Positions 41,779 to 49,834 of a stretch of 64,000 nucleotides of DNA are shown piece after piece. Made by a program: the position numbers and the translations under genes. Source of the stretch: Brevibacillus brevis (lineage in GTDB: Bacteria; Bacillota; Bacilli; Brevibacillales; Brevibacillaceae); contig NZ_CP134050.1 of NCBI RefSeq assembly GCF_031583145.1, positions 1,946,501 through 2,010,500 of the forward strand, written 5' to 3'. Positions within the stretch are counted from its first letter, which is position 1. Each line of letters opens with the position of its first letter. The notes under the pieces were generated by a model. The model saw nothing but the letters and a program-made list of their open reading frames with translations. It did no database searches and was not told where the DNA came from.

Positions 41779-42822
41779 ATGGGGAAAAAAGGCAAGATCG
41801 CGATCATCGTGATCGCTCTCGTCGTTCTGGCGGGAGCGGGTTTCGGTCTCAGCAAGCTCTTCGGCGGAGTATCGTTTGCGGAAGGGTATCTGTACGAAGA
41901 GGAGAATCGGATGATTTACGCCAAGGTGACGGCAGAGCAGGACAAGGAGAAGGTAGAGGTCATCGATACATACGTGGAGACGGAGGACAGCGTTCCCATC
42001 CTGAAAACAGCGTCCTACGTCTACACGGGGAAACTAGAAGGGGACAAGCTCGTTCTCGTCCCTGCACAACAGCCAGGTGCACCCGTAAACGCTACGGTCA
42101 GCCGGGACGAGCTGGCTTTCCAGGGGCCCTTGCAAGCGGGGAAACAAGTACCTCCGGCTCTGTCGGCAAACAGCAGCGCCTACTACCAGAAGCAGCTCGA
42201 AGCGATGACGACGCGGATCAACGAACTGGCTGAAGTGAAGAAAAAAGAGGTGGCCGAGAAACGGGCCAAGGAAGAAGCGCGTGTCCAGTTTGCCAAGAAA
42301 GTCGAAAAGACGGACAGGCTGGTGCTCGACCTCGAGGAAAACGCCAAATACTTGACAGACGTACAGTTTGCAGATGAAGCCTCGATGTTTACGGAACATG
42401 CGTCCGAGCTGGCGGCGTTGCTGGATGAAGTCAAGCTGTACGGAGAGCAGCCAAGCGTGCAAGAGACCGAGTACGCCGTCATGAAAGAGACGGTCGGGGC
42501 CATGAAGGTGCTCGTCGACGGCATCCAGTCGATGGAGAAAAGCGTGAAGGACAAAAAACAGCGCATGACGGACATCATGAAGGTCATGGAAACCGACCTG
42601 GCGGATTCGCAAGCGACCTGGGAGGAAATCAAGGCGGATGCACCCAAGAGCGAGGAGCGGCAAAAAGCGTTGGACGCCGCCGTCAAGACTGCGAAGGAAT
42701 CCATGGAGCAAGCGAAACAGCGGATGGCGGCGATTGACAAGCAGCAGACGGCTGCAGTGCAAACGGCCGCAAAGCTGTATGGAGAGGCCAATGCGCTTTT
42801 GACCAAGGCTAAGGGAAACTAA
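41779..42822 (+). CDS. Membrane-anchored coiled-coil protein, hypothetical
   Basis: A 347-residue protein with an N-terminal anchor ('IAIIVIALVVLAGAGFGLSK') and the rest outside the cell. The middle and C-terminal parts are long charged helices ('RINELAEVKKKEVAEKRAKE', 'KEVTDR-like' segments and 'AAVKTAKESMEQAKQRMAAI'), indicating coiled coils. It follows the ECF pair by about 150 bases on the same strand and may belong to its regulon. Family not recognised. Confidence 0.7.
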   Translation: MGKKGKIAIIVIALVVLAGAGFGLSKLFGGVSFAEGYLYEEENRMIYAKVTAEQDKEKVEVIDTYVETEDSVPILKTASYVYTGKLEGDKLVLVPAQQPGAPVNATVSRDELAFQGPLQAGKQVPPALSANSSAYYQKQLEAMTTRINELAEVKKKEVAEKRAKEEARVQFAKKVEKTDRLVLDLEENAKYLTDVQFADEASMFTEHASELAALLDEVKLYGEQPSVQETEYAVMKETVGAMKVLVDGIQSMEKSVKDKKQRMTDIMKVMETDLADSQATWEEIKADAPKSEERQKALDAAVKTAKESMEQAKQRMAAIDKQQTAAVQTAAKLYGEANALLTKAKGN

Positions 42823-42831
42823 AGCAGGAAG

Positions 42832-42870
42832 CCCTCTTTCAAACGGTGCGCCGGGAGAAAGAGGGTTTTT
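42832..42870 (+). terminator. Terminator after the coiled-coil protein gene
   Basis: 9-bp stem CCCTCTTTC / GAAAGAGGG with a 16-base loop and TTTTTG tail. Confidence 0.85.
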
Positions 42871-42880
42871 GCGTGAGTCG

Positions 42881-43203
42881 GGAAATACTTCATGAAAACG
42901 CGCCTTGACTTTCGCATGAACAACCTACCTCTTAATCGCGGTCGCCCTTCATTGAATTTACATCGATACAGGGTTTTCTTACGGAATCAAGAGGGAAATA
43001 CTTCATGAAAACACGACTTGATTACGCATGAACAACCTACCTCTTAATCGCGGTCGCCCTTCATTGAATTTACATCGATACAGGGTTTTCTTACGGAATC
43101 AAGAGGGAAATACTTCATGAAAACGCGCCTTGACTTTCGCATGAACAACCTACCTCTTAATCGCGGTCGCCCTTCATTGAATTTACATCGATACAGGGTT
43201 TTC
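42881..43203 (+). repeat. Three tandem ~112-bp repeats before cysK
   Basis: Copies start at 42881, 42994 and 43106 (periods 113 and 112). Copies 1 and 3 are identical over their shared length; copy 2 has a 1-base deletion and a few changes near its start. Each has GAGGGAAATACTTC-ATG, i.e. a short frame with a possible ribosome site, reading MKTRLDFRMNNLPLNRGRPS then 'LNLHRYRVF'. In copy 1 it continues to a TGA that overlaps the ATG of copy 2. In copy 3 the frame passes without a stop into cysK. Copy 3 breaks off after GGGTTTTC. Confidence 0.9.
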
Positions 43204-43281
43204 ATATGGACTTACTTGTATTATCCTGAAAACAGAAGAAACAGTCCTACCCAGAACGCGTCACTCCAGGAGGTTCCGCGA

Positions 43282-44196
43282 ATGAACGTCTACCAAAATA
43301 TAACCGAATTGATCGGAAATACCCCTCTCGTCCGCCTCAACCGGATGGTGCCGGCGGGAGCGGCGGAGGTCTACGTGAAGCTGGAAAAGCTGAATCCATC
43401 CGGCAGCGTGAAGGACCGGGCCGCCTTCAACTTGATCCGTACAGCGGAGCAGTCGGGCCTGATTCGGCCGGGCGATACGATCATCGAGCCAACCAGCGGA
43501 AATACAGGGATCGGACTCGCGATGAACGCTGCAGCAAAAGGCTATCGGGCGATTCTCGTCATGCCGGACAATATGTCCAAAGAGCGGATCAACCTGTTGA
43601 AGGCGTACGGAGCAGATGTCGTGCTGACACCAAGCGAGCTGCGGATGCCGGGGGCCATCGCCAAGGCGGAGGAGCTGCAAAAGGAAATCCCGCGCAGCTT
43701 CATTCCCCAGCAATTTGAAAACAAAGCCAATCCCGATATTCACCGCGTGACGACTGCGAAGGAAATTTTCCAGCAGATGGATGGACGTTTGGATGCATTC
43801 GTGGCAACAGCGGGTACCGGGGGAACGATTACCGGTACGGGTGAAGCCTTGCGCGAGAAGCTCCCTGACCTGTACATCGCGGTCGTCGAACCAAAAGGAT
43901 CTCCCGTCCTCTCGGGAGGCAAGCCGGGACCGCACAAGCTGGTAGGCACCAGCCCGGGCTTCGTCCCCAAAATCCTCAATACGGGCATCTATGATGAAAT
44001 CATGCAAATCGCCGATGAAGACGCGTTGCAGAGCATGCGCGATCTGGCGGCCAAAGAAGGGATTCTCGTAGGTCCGTCCTCGGGAGCGTCCGTCTTTGCC
44101 GCCATTGCGGTAGCGAAACGACTGGGCGAGGGCAAGCGGGTCGTCTGCATAGCGCCGGATACGGGCGAACGCTACCTGAGCATGAATTTCTTCTAA
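43282..44196 (+). CDS. cysK: O-acetylserine sulfhydrylase / cysteine synthase
   Basis: A 304-residue PLP enzyme that makes cysteine from O-acetylserine and sulfide. The PLP lysine is K44 in 'LNPSGSVKDRAAFNLI'. The 'EPTSGNTGIGLAMNAAAKGY' substrate loop and 'VATAGTGGTITGTGEAL' phosphate-binding loop are clear. ATG 43282 follows AGGAGG with ideal spacing. The frame is open 55 codons further upstream into the third tandem repeat (ATG 43117), so a longer form is possible but less likely. No CymR or T-box element was recognised. A CysM-like homologue is the main alternative. Confidence 0.92.
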   Translation: MNVYQNITELIGNTPLVRLNRMVPAGAAEVYVKLEKLNPSGSVKDRAAFNLIRTAEQSGLIRPGDTIIEPTSGNTGIGLAMNAAAKGYRAILVMPDNMSKERINLLKAYGADVVLTPSELRMPGAIAKAEELQKEIPRSFIPQQFENKANPDIHRVTTAKEIFQQMDGRLDAFVATAGTGGTITGTGEALREKLPDLYIAVVEPKGSPVLSGGKPGPHKLVGTSPGFVPKILNTGIYDEIMQIADEDALQSMRDLAAKEGILVGPSSGASVFAAIAVAKRLGEGKRVVCIAPDTGERYLSMNFF

Positions 44197-44212
44197 AAAA
44201 ACCCACATGAAA

Positions 44213-44254
44213 AAACGGGCAGGAGCCAACAGCTCCTCTGCCCGTTTCTTTTTT
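44213..44254 (+). terminator. Terminator after cysK
   Basis: AAACGGGCAG / CTGCCCGTTT with a loop that itself pairs (GAGC/GCTC), followed by CTTTTTT. It ends at the stop of the convergent M20 gene. Confidence 0.85.
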
Positions 44255-45455
44255 AGTTCGTGACAGCCGCTTCCTGGTGGCGCTCCTGATAGGCAAGGAG
44301 CGCCCCGATGAACAGCTGGCCGGTTTGCAGCATGGAACGCTCATCCACATCGAACTTCGGATGGTGGTGCGGGAAGGTCGCCTGTAGGTCCGGGTTGCGT
44401 CCGCCGACCATGAAGAAGGTCGCAGGGCGCTCCTGGGCAAAGTAGGCGAAGTCTTCGCCGCCCATGCCCGGCGGCATCAAGATGACCGATTCTTCGCCGA
44501 ACAGCTTTTTCGCTTCTGCCCTGACGTGCGATGTTTCGGCCGGATCGTTCCACGTAGCCGGATAGCCGCGCTGGTATTTTATCTCGCAGCGAGCCCCGAC
44601 TGCCTGGCAGTTGGCTTCGACGATGCGGATGAGTGACGCTTCGACGGCGTCTCGTACCTGTTCATCGTAAGTACGGACCGTGCCTTTGAGGCGCACCTGG
44701 TCCGGGATGACGTTGAACGCTTCGCCTCCGCCGACGAACGAGCAGACGGACAGTACCACCTGCTTCAGTGGATCGACCTGACGGCTGGCGACCTGCTGCA
44801 AATTCATGACGATCTGGCTGCCCAGCACGATCGGGTCGATGGAGGTATGCGGGTAGGCACCGTGTCCGCCTCTTCCGTACAGGACGATCTCAAAGCTGTC
44901 GGCGGCTGCCGTCACGTGCCCGTCGCCAATCCCGATCTGTCCGACAGGCAGATCGGAGGCCACATGGGCACCGTACACCACATCGACCCCTTCGAGGCAG
45001 CCCGCTTCCACCATCGCTTTCGCCCCGCCGGGAGGCAGCTCCTCCGCAAACTGGTGCAGGAACACGACGTTGCCGGGCAGCTCGTCTCTCACCTCGCTAA
45101 GGACTTGAGCCACTCCGAGGAGTCCCGCCGTGTGGATGTCGTGGCCGCAGGCGTGCATCACTCCGGGGATGCGGGATTTGTATTCGACATCTTTCTCATC
45201 CTGAATGGGCAAGGCATCGAAGTCGGCCCGCAACGCGACGGTTTTGCCGGGCTTGCCGCCGCGCAATATGCCTACGACGCCCATGCCCCCAACGCCGGTT
45301 TGCACTTCGATTCCCAGCGAAGCCAGCTTGTCAGCCACTTTTTTCGCAGTGTTTTCCTCTTGAAAGGAAAGCTCCGGGTACATATGCAAGTCTCGTCTGA
45401 ACGTGACCAGTTCGGGATAAATCTCCTGCAATCGGGCAAAAAGCTTTTCGCGCAC
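44253..45455 (-). CDS. M20 family amidohydrolase (N-acyl-amino acid deacylase-like)
   Basis: A 400-residue di-zinc hydrolase. Diagnostic pieces are 'LVTFRRDLHMYPELSFQEEN' at the N-terminus, 'MHACGHDIHTAGLLGVAQVL' (metal ligands near residue 105), 'HQFAEELPPGGAKAMVEAGC' and 'MPPGMGGEDFAYFAQERPAT'. GTG 45455 lies eight bases from AAGGAG; the in-frame GTG at 45464 overlaps the site. Likely removes acyl groups from amino acids or related amides. It is convergent with cysK. Confidence 0.88.
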   Translation of the reverse strand: MREKLFARLQEIYPELVTFRRDLHMYPELSFQEENTAKKVADKLASLGIEVQTGVGGMGVVGILRGGKPGKTVALRADFDALPIQDEKDVEYKSRIPGVMHACGHDIHTAGLLGVAQVLSEVRDELPGNVVFLHQFAEELPPGGAKAMVEAGCLEGVDVVYGAHVASDLPVGQIGIGDGHVTAAADSFEIVLYGRGGHGAYPHTSIDPIVLGSQIVMNLQQVASRQVDPLKQVVLSVCSFVGGGEAFNVIPDQVRLKGTVRTYDEQVRDAVEASLIRIVEANCQAVGARCEIKYQRGYPATWNDPAETSHVRAEAKKLFGEESVILMPPGMGGEDFAYFAQERPATFFMVGGRNPDLQATFPHHHPKFDVDERSMLQTGQLFIGALLAYQERHQEAAVTN

Positions 45456-45555
45456 AGGGCTCACTCCTTTTGACGGATCGGGATTTATGTAACCAATTCA
45501 ACCCATTATAAAAATATTCAGAAATAATTCGCAATCCCTATTTTCCGTGTGCCAT

Positions 45556-45795
45556 TGCAAACGCATGAAAAAAACGGCGCAGAGCAAGCAATCGTTGTTG
45601 TCGGAATAGGCAGAAATGCAAGCATTGCAAGGTGGATGGCGAAAGGAATGGTTTGCTTGCCATCGCGTTCCCATGCATTGGCAGTGGCGAGCGGGCAAAC
45701 AGTCACGTTGATCGCCGACGGACCGACGAGCTGGGTGCGCTGGAACAGGTGTTGGCAAAAACAGACGCAGTGATGGCAGCAACGGATTTTCCCAG
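45556..45795 (+). pseudogene. HPr-like phosphocarrier remnant
   Basis: Across frames the sequence reads 'SHALAVASGQTVTLIADGP' and then, one frame away, 'DELGALEQVLAKTDAVMAA'. The second half of an HPr/Crh domain looks like this ('LAxxxGxxVTLIAxGxDExxAL'). The join needs one extra base at about 45722-45726 (CCGACGAG to CCGGACGAG). The N-terminal half with the phosphorylated histidine is not recognisable, so the gene is decayed. No other gene is seen in 45456-45872. Confidence 0.5.
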
Positions 45796-45872
45796 AGGTA
45801 GACATTTCCAAAAGAGATCGACTAGAATAGAAATATGTCGACTTCTGTCAGAAAGGCAATGGTTGGAGAACA

Positions 45873-47198
45873 ATGGTTACATGCGTACAGAAAAAACATC
45901 GGGTTATCGTCATTTTGCTTGTTTCCGGTTTGCTGATTTTCGTGATGACGTGCATCAGTATCGCCGCATCCTATTACAATACGATTCAATCGGTCCGCCT
46001 TTCCGTTGCTAACCAGAGCATGAAGGCGGCTTCTTTTGTGGCCAGTCAAGTAGACATGGAGTCATACCGCATGTTTTTGGAGCGACCGGATGTCAATAGC
46101 GAGCCGTACCGGCGGGTCGCCCATCAATTAGAGATGGCGCGGGCACAGTTCGGAGCGCTCTACCTCTACATTGCCAAGATCGATCCGGACCTGCAAGGAG
46201 GAAAAGTCATGATCTCCGCAGTTCCCCCGGAAATGAATCGCCCCATTCAAATCGGCGAGCCTTGTTTCATCGATAAGGAGCAAATCAGGCTGATTAACAG
46301 CGGGAAGACTTACTATTCCGATCTGATTTCCGATCCGGTATACGGGGAGTACATGTCTGCCGGAGCCCCGTTGCGTGGTGAAGACGGAAGAATCATCGGA
46401 ATTGTCGGTCTCGACACAGAGCTGGCAAACGTCAATCGCATCGGCAGCGAGGTCGTCAGGGGCAGTCTGCCTATGTTTATTTTTCAGGGGTTGTTCGTCG
46501 CGGTTCTCGTCTTTGTCATTCTCGGGCTGCAGCGCTGGTATCAGCGGGAACTGAAAGCGGCGGTCGGCGATGCCGAGCAGACGTACCAGGACGAGCTCAG
46601 GTCTGTCATTTCTTCCATCCGTTCCATCCGTCATGACTTCGTCAACCACATGCAGGTACTGTACGGGTTGATCGAATGCCGCTACTTTGACAAAGCCCGC
46701 GATTACGTCCAGTCGCTGCTTGCGGAAACCAAGCTGCTGGATATTACGGTCCGCATCTCCAACCCCGCCTTGATGGTCTTGTTTCACACCAAGTGGGAGC
46801 AGGCCAAGTCCCGTCATGTCGTGATGCAGTTTGCAGAATCTCCGGATTCGTTTGAGCAGATTCCGTCGGTGGACTTGATCAAGATTTTGTCCAACCTGAT
46901 CGACAACGCGCTGGATGCCGCCGCTGCAAGCGAAGGGGACAGGTGGATTCGCGTAGAGTGCCGGCAAGAAGGCAGCACGTACTTGTTCGAGGTCGAAAAT
47001 AGCGGGAAGGAAATTGCTCCAGAGCAGATGGACAAGCTGTTCGAGTACGGGTTTTCAACCAAACCGGCGACGGAGGAGACGGCTCGAGGGGCAGGTCTGT
47101 GCATCGTCCAGGCCGTCGTCAAGAAGCACAAGGGCACCATCCAGGTACAGTCTGAGGAAGGGCGCACATCGTTCACCGTTCGTTTGCCGGTCAGTTAG
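45873..47198 (+). CDS. Sensor histidine kinase, Spo0B-type dimerisation domain (orphan)
   Basis: A 441-residue membrane sensor kinase. It has TM1 (about 10-32), an outer domain with 'YLYIAKIDPDLQGGKVMISA' and 'IIGIVGLDTELANVNRIGSE', TM2 (about 199-222), then 'SIRSIRHDFVNHMQVLYGLI' with H254 as the phosphorylation site. The ATPase domain carries N-box 'LSNLIDNALDAAAA' and G-box 'ARGAGLCIVQAVVKKHKGTI'. The HDFxNHLQ-type motif is that of citrate/malate-type and Spo0B-like kinases. ATG 45873 follows TTGGAGA. No response regulator gene is adjacent, so its partner is elsewhere. Confidence 0.88.
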   Translation: MVTCVQKKHRVIVILLVSGLLIFVMTCISIAASYYNTIQSVRLSVANQSMKAASFVASQVDMESYRMFLERPDVNSEPYRRVAHQLEMARAQFGALYLYIAKIDPDLQGGKVMISAVPPEMNRPIQIGEPCFIDKEQIRLINSGKTYYSDLISDPVYGEYMSAGAPLRGEDGRIIGIVGLDTELANVNRIGSEVVRGSLPMFIFQGLFVAVLVFVILGLQRWYQRELKAAVGDAEQTYQDELRSVISSIRSIRHDFVNHMQVLYGLIECRYFDKARDYVQSLLAETKLLDITVRISNPALMVLFHTKWEQAKSRHVVMQFAESPDSFEQIPSVDLIKILSNLIDNALDAAAASEGDRWIRVECRQEGSTYLFEVENSGKEIAPEQMDKLFEYGFSTKPATEETARGAGLCIVQAVVKKHKGTIQVQSEEGRTSFTVRLPVS

Positions 47199-47251
47199 CC
47201 ACTTGGTGTTCTCTCTGAATCTAGTTCAATCGAATAGTTGTTTCGCGCAAG

Positions 47252-47350
47252 CACGACCTGTTTCGACAAGGATAAGCTAGGTCTTTGGGAGGGGAATGCC
47301 TGAAAAGGTATCACGGGTTCCTTCCAAACCGATCGTCGAAGCAGGTCGTG
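47252..47350 (+). other. Structured element upstream of immune inhibitor A
   Basis: CACGACCTGTTTCGAC (47252-47267) pairs with GTCGAAGCAGGTCGTG (47335-47350) with one mismatch. Inside, TTTGGGAGG (47284-47292) pairs with CCTTCCAAA (47320-47328) and TGCC with GGTA around TGAAAA. Three nested stems suggest a folded leader RNA or a small mobile repeat. No known riboswitch class was matched and no T-tract follows. Confidence 0.5.
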
Positions 47351-47506
47351 TTCTTTAGTTGAAAAAAATTTGCCGACAAGGAAGCGTTTTTTTGTCGAAA
47401 CAATTTTTTAAAAAATATTCACAATCGTGTCATAATTGGGATAAGCCGGAACTGGGGGTTCTTCATATTCCGGCAAGATCTCGAGATAGAGAAGAGGGTG
47501 AACGTG

Positions 47507-49762
47507 GTGAAGAAAGGCAAGAAGTTGGCATCCATTTTATTTACTTCCTCGCTGGTACTCAGCACCGCCATGGCTGTTCCCACTGCAGGATTGGCCAAAT
47601 CCAAGGAAAAGCCGCCGCTGGAAGTGGATCTTTCCACCGTCAATATTGACCGGTTGATCGAAGGCTTGATCGACCAAGGAGAGATTGACGAAGATGCCGA
47701 TCAGGAAGAAATCGATCGGGCGGTGGAAAAGTTTTTGCGAAACAAGAAAGTTCCCCACGGCATCGATGATTCCAGCTCCTTCGGGAAAAAAGTGAGCAAA
47801 TCCCAAAATGCGGCATTGTCAAAAGCTGCAAACAAGGTATCCAAAATCAAGGATGACAACCAGCTGCGGGCATCCAGAAGGCTACATACGGACAATCTGG
47901 TCATTGCCCTGGTAGAATTCCCGGACCAGGAGCACAACCAGGTGGAGAAAAAGAGCGATTCGCTGTGGACGAAAGATTTCAATCCAGAGCATTACGAGAA
48001 AATGCTGTTCAACCGGGATGGCTACGAAACGCCGGAAGGAATCAGCATGACGACCATGGCGAAATACTATTACGAACAGTCCGGTTTTACCTGGACGGTC
48101 GATGGCGTCGTCACGCCGTGGCAAACCGCCGAGAAAGACAAGAAATATTACGGCGGCAACGACAAGGACGGCAACGACAGCAATCCTCGCGACCTGGTGT
48201 TGGAGACGCTGGAGTCCGTCGGGGAAGCTATCGCAGGACATGAAGATGAATACGACCAACGCGATCCGTACGATCTCGATGGCGATGGCGATCTCATGGA
48301 GCCGGATGGCATGCTGGACAACCTCATGCTCGTGCATGCGGGGATCGGCGAAGAGACTGGACGGGATGAAGACGCGATTTGGTCCCACCGCTGGACGCTG
48401 AAAAAACCGACAGAGATTCCGGGCACGAACTTGCTCGCGTACGACTATATGATTCAGCCGGAAGATGGTGCTCCCGGGGTATTCGCTCACGAATACGGCC
48501 ACAACCTGGGGCTGCCGGATCTGTACGATACCTCGTATGGCGGACATGATTCGCCTGTAGGGGCATGGTCCTTGATGTCTTCGGGCAGCCACACGGGGAA
48601 AATATTCCAAACGCAGCCGACCGGATTCGACCCATGGTCCAAAATGATGCTCCAGCAAATGTACGGCGGAAGATGGATCGAGCCGCAAGTCATCGATTAC
48701 CAGAACTTGAAAAAACGCAAGCAAAAGCTGGCTCTCATCGATGGCAGCAGCACTGAGAAACAGGGAAAAGTGATCAAGCTGAACATGCCGCAAGTCGAGA
48801 AAAAACCGCCGATTCAGCCGAAAGATGGGGACTATTCCTACTTCTCCGATGAAGGCGACAACCTGAACACCAAGATGGTCTCGAAAGTGATCGACCTGAC
48901 GGGGGCAAGCTCTGCGTCGATGAGCTTTGACTCGTGGCGCGCGATCGAGACGGGGTACGACTACCTGTATGTCAATGTCATCGACGCGGATACGGGCGAA
49001 AAAACGCAAGTCAAGGAATACGACGATGTCACGAAGGACTGGGACAAGGAAGAAATCAGCCTGAACGATTTTGCAGGCAAGAAGATTCAGGTCGAGTTCA
49101 ATTATGTAACCGACGGCGGGCTGGCGATGTCCGGATTCTATCTGGACAACTTCGAAGTGGAAGCAGACGGAGAAGTGATCTTCTCCGACGACGCGGAAGG
49201 TGAACAGCAGTTTGATCTGGACGGTTTCATCCACTTTGACGGCGAAGGCAAGATGTACGATGCGTACTACCTGGTCGAGCTCCGTTCGCATGAAGGCGTC
49301 GACGAAGGGCTGAAGTACTTCCGCCGCAGTGACACGTACTTTACGTACGATCCGGGTCTGGTGATCTGGTATTACGACGGCCGCTACGGCAAAACGCAAG
49401 ACAACAACACCAGCCAGCACCCTGGCTACGGCATGCTCGGTGTCGTCGATGCCCATCAGGAGGTCCGTTACTGGAACAATGACGAGGACAACAAGGATGC
49501 CATTGCAGATTCCCGTTATCAGGTCAACGACGCCGCATTCAGTCCGGAAAGGACTTCCGGAATGAAACTGGACTACATCCTGGGAACGATGAATTACAAG
49601 CCGCTGAAAGGCGTGACTGTCTTCCGCGACAAGGACGATTACACGATGCCGGAAGTGCCGGAGATCGGCAAAGTGCTGCCGAAGATCGGGCTGCAAATCA
49701 AACTGCTGGACATTAACAAGAAATTTACCAATGCCGAGGTCGAGTTCTCGATCAAAAAATAA
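47507..49762 (+). CDS. inhA: Immune inhibitor A, secreted M6 metalloprotease
   Basis: A 751-residue secreted zinc protease. A signal peptide ('KLASILFTSSLVLSTAMA') ends near 'GLAKS', followed by a propeptide to about residue 120. The zinc site is 'FAHEYGHNLGLPDLYDTS' (H328, E329, H332), with 'GAWSLMSSGSHTGK' beyond as the M6 Met-turn region. C-terminal beta domains include 'SFDSWRAIETGYDYLYVNVI'. GTG 47507 or 47504 follow AGAAGAGGG. Relatives cleave antibacterial peptides and host proteins and occur in exosporium. A folded element and about 150 more bases lie upstream. Confidence 0.93.
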   Translation: MKKGKKLASILFTSSLVLSTAMAVPTAGLAKSKEKPPLEVDLSTVNIDRLIEGLIDQGEIDEDADQEEIDRAVEKFLRNKKVPHGIDDSSSFGKKVSKSQNAALSKAANKVSKIKDDNQLRASRRLHTDNLVIALVEFPDQEHNQVEKKSDSLWTKDFNPEHYEKMLFNRDGYETPEGISMTTMAKYYYEQSGFTWTVDGVVTPWQTAEKDKKYYGGNDKDGNDSNPRDLVLETLESVGEAIAGHEDEYDQRDPYDLDGDGDLMEPDGMLDNLMLVHAGIGEETGRDEDAIWSHRWTLKKPTEIPGTNLLAYDYMIQPEDGAPGVFAHEYGHNLGLPDLYDTSYGGHDSPVGAWSLMSSGSHTGKIFQTQPTGFDPWSKMMLQQMYGGRWIEPQVIDYQNLKKRKQKLALIDGSSTEKQGKVIKLNMPQVEKKPPIQPKDGDYSYFSDEGDNLNTKMVSKVIDLTGASSASMSFDSWRAIETGYDYLYVNVIDADTGEKTQVKEYDDVTKDWDKEEISLNDFAGKKIQVEFNYVTDGGLAMSGFYLDNFEVEADGEVIFSDDAEGEQQFDLDGFIHFDGEGKMYDAYYLVELRSHEGVDEGLKYFRRSDTYFTYDPGLVIWYYDGRYGKTQDNNTSQHPGYGMLGVVDAHQEVRYWNNDEDNKDAIADSRYQVNDAAFSPERTSGMKLDYILGTMNYKPLKGVTVFRDKDDYTMPEVPEIGKVLPKIGLQIKLLDINKKFTNAEVEFSIKK

Positions 49763-49771
49763 AGAGTACGA

Positions 49772-49804
49772 AAAAGACGTCTATGCAAATAGGCGTCTTT
49801 TTTG
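49772..49804 (+). terminator. Terminator after inhA
   Basis: AAAGACGTCTAT / ATAGGCGTCTTT with loop GCAA and a T-run, 12 bases past the stop. Confidence 0.88.
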
Positions 49805-49834
49805 TTGCCGTCGCCTCGCAAACAAAAAAGAAAT

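Noticed and set aside
42881..43203. CRISPR array
   Set aside because: Units are about 112 bases, nearly identical throughout, with no unique spacers and no cas genes.
45518..45811. 97-codon minus-strand Cys-rich frame
   Set aside because: No ribosome site, and the opposite strand shows an HPr-like remnant that explains the sequence better.
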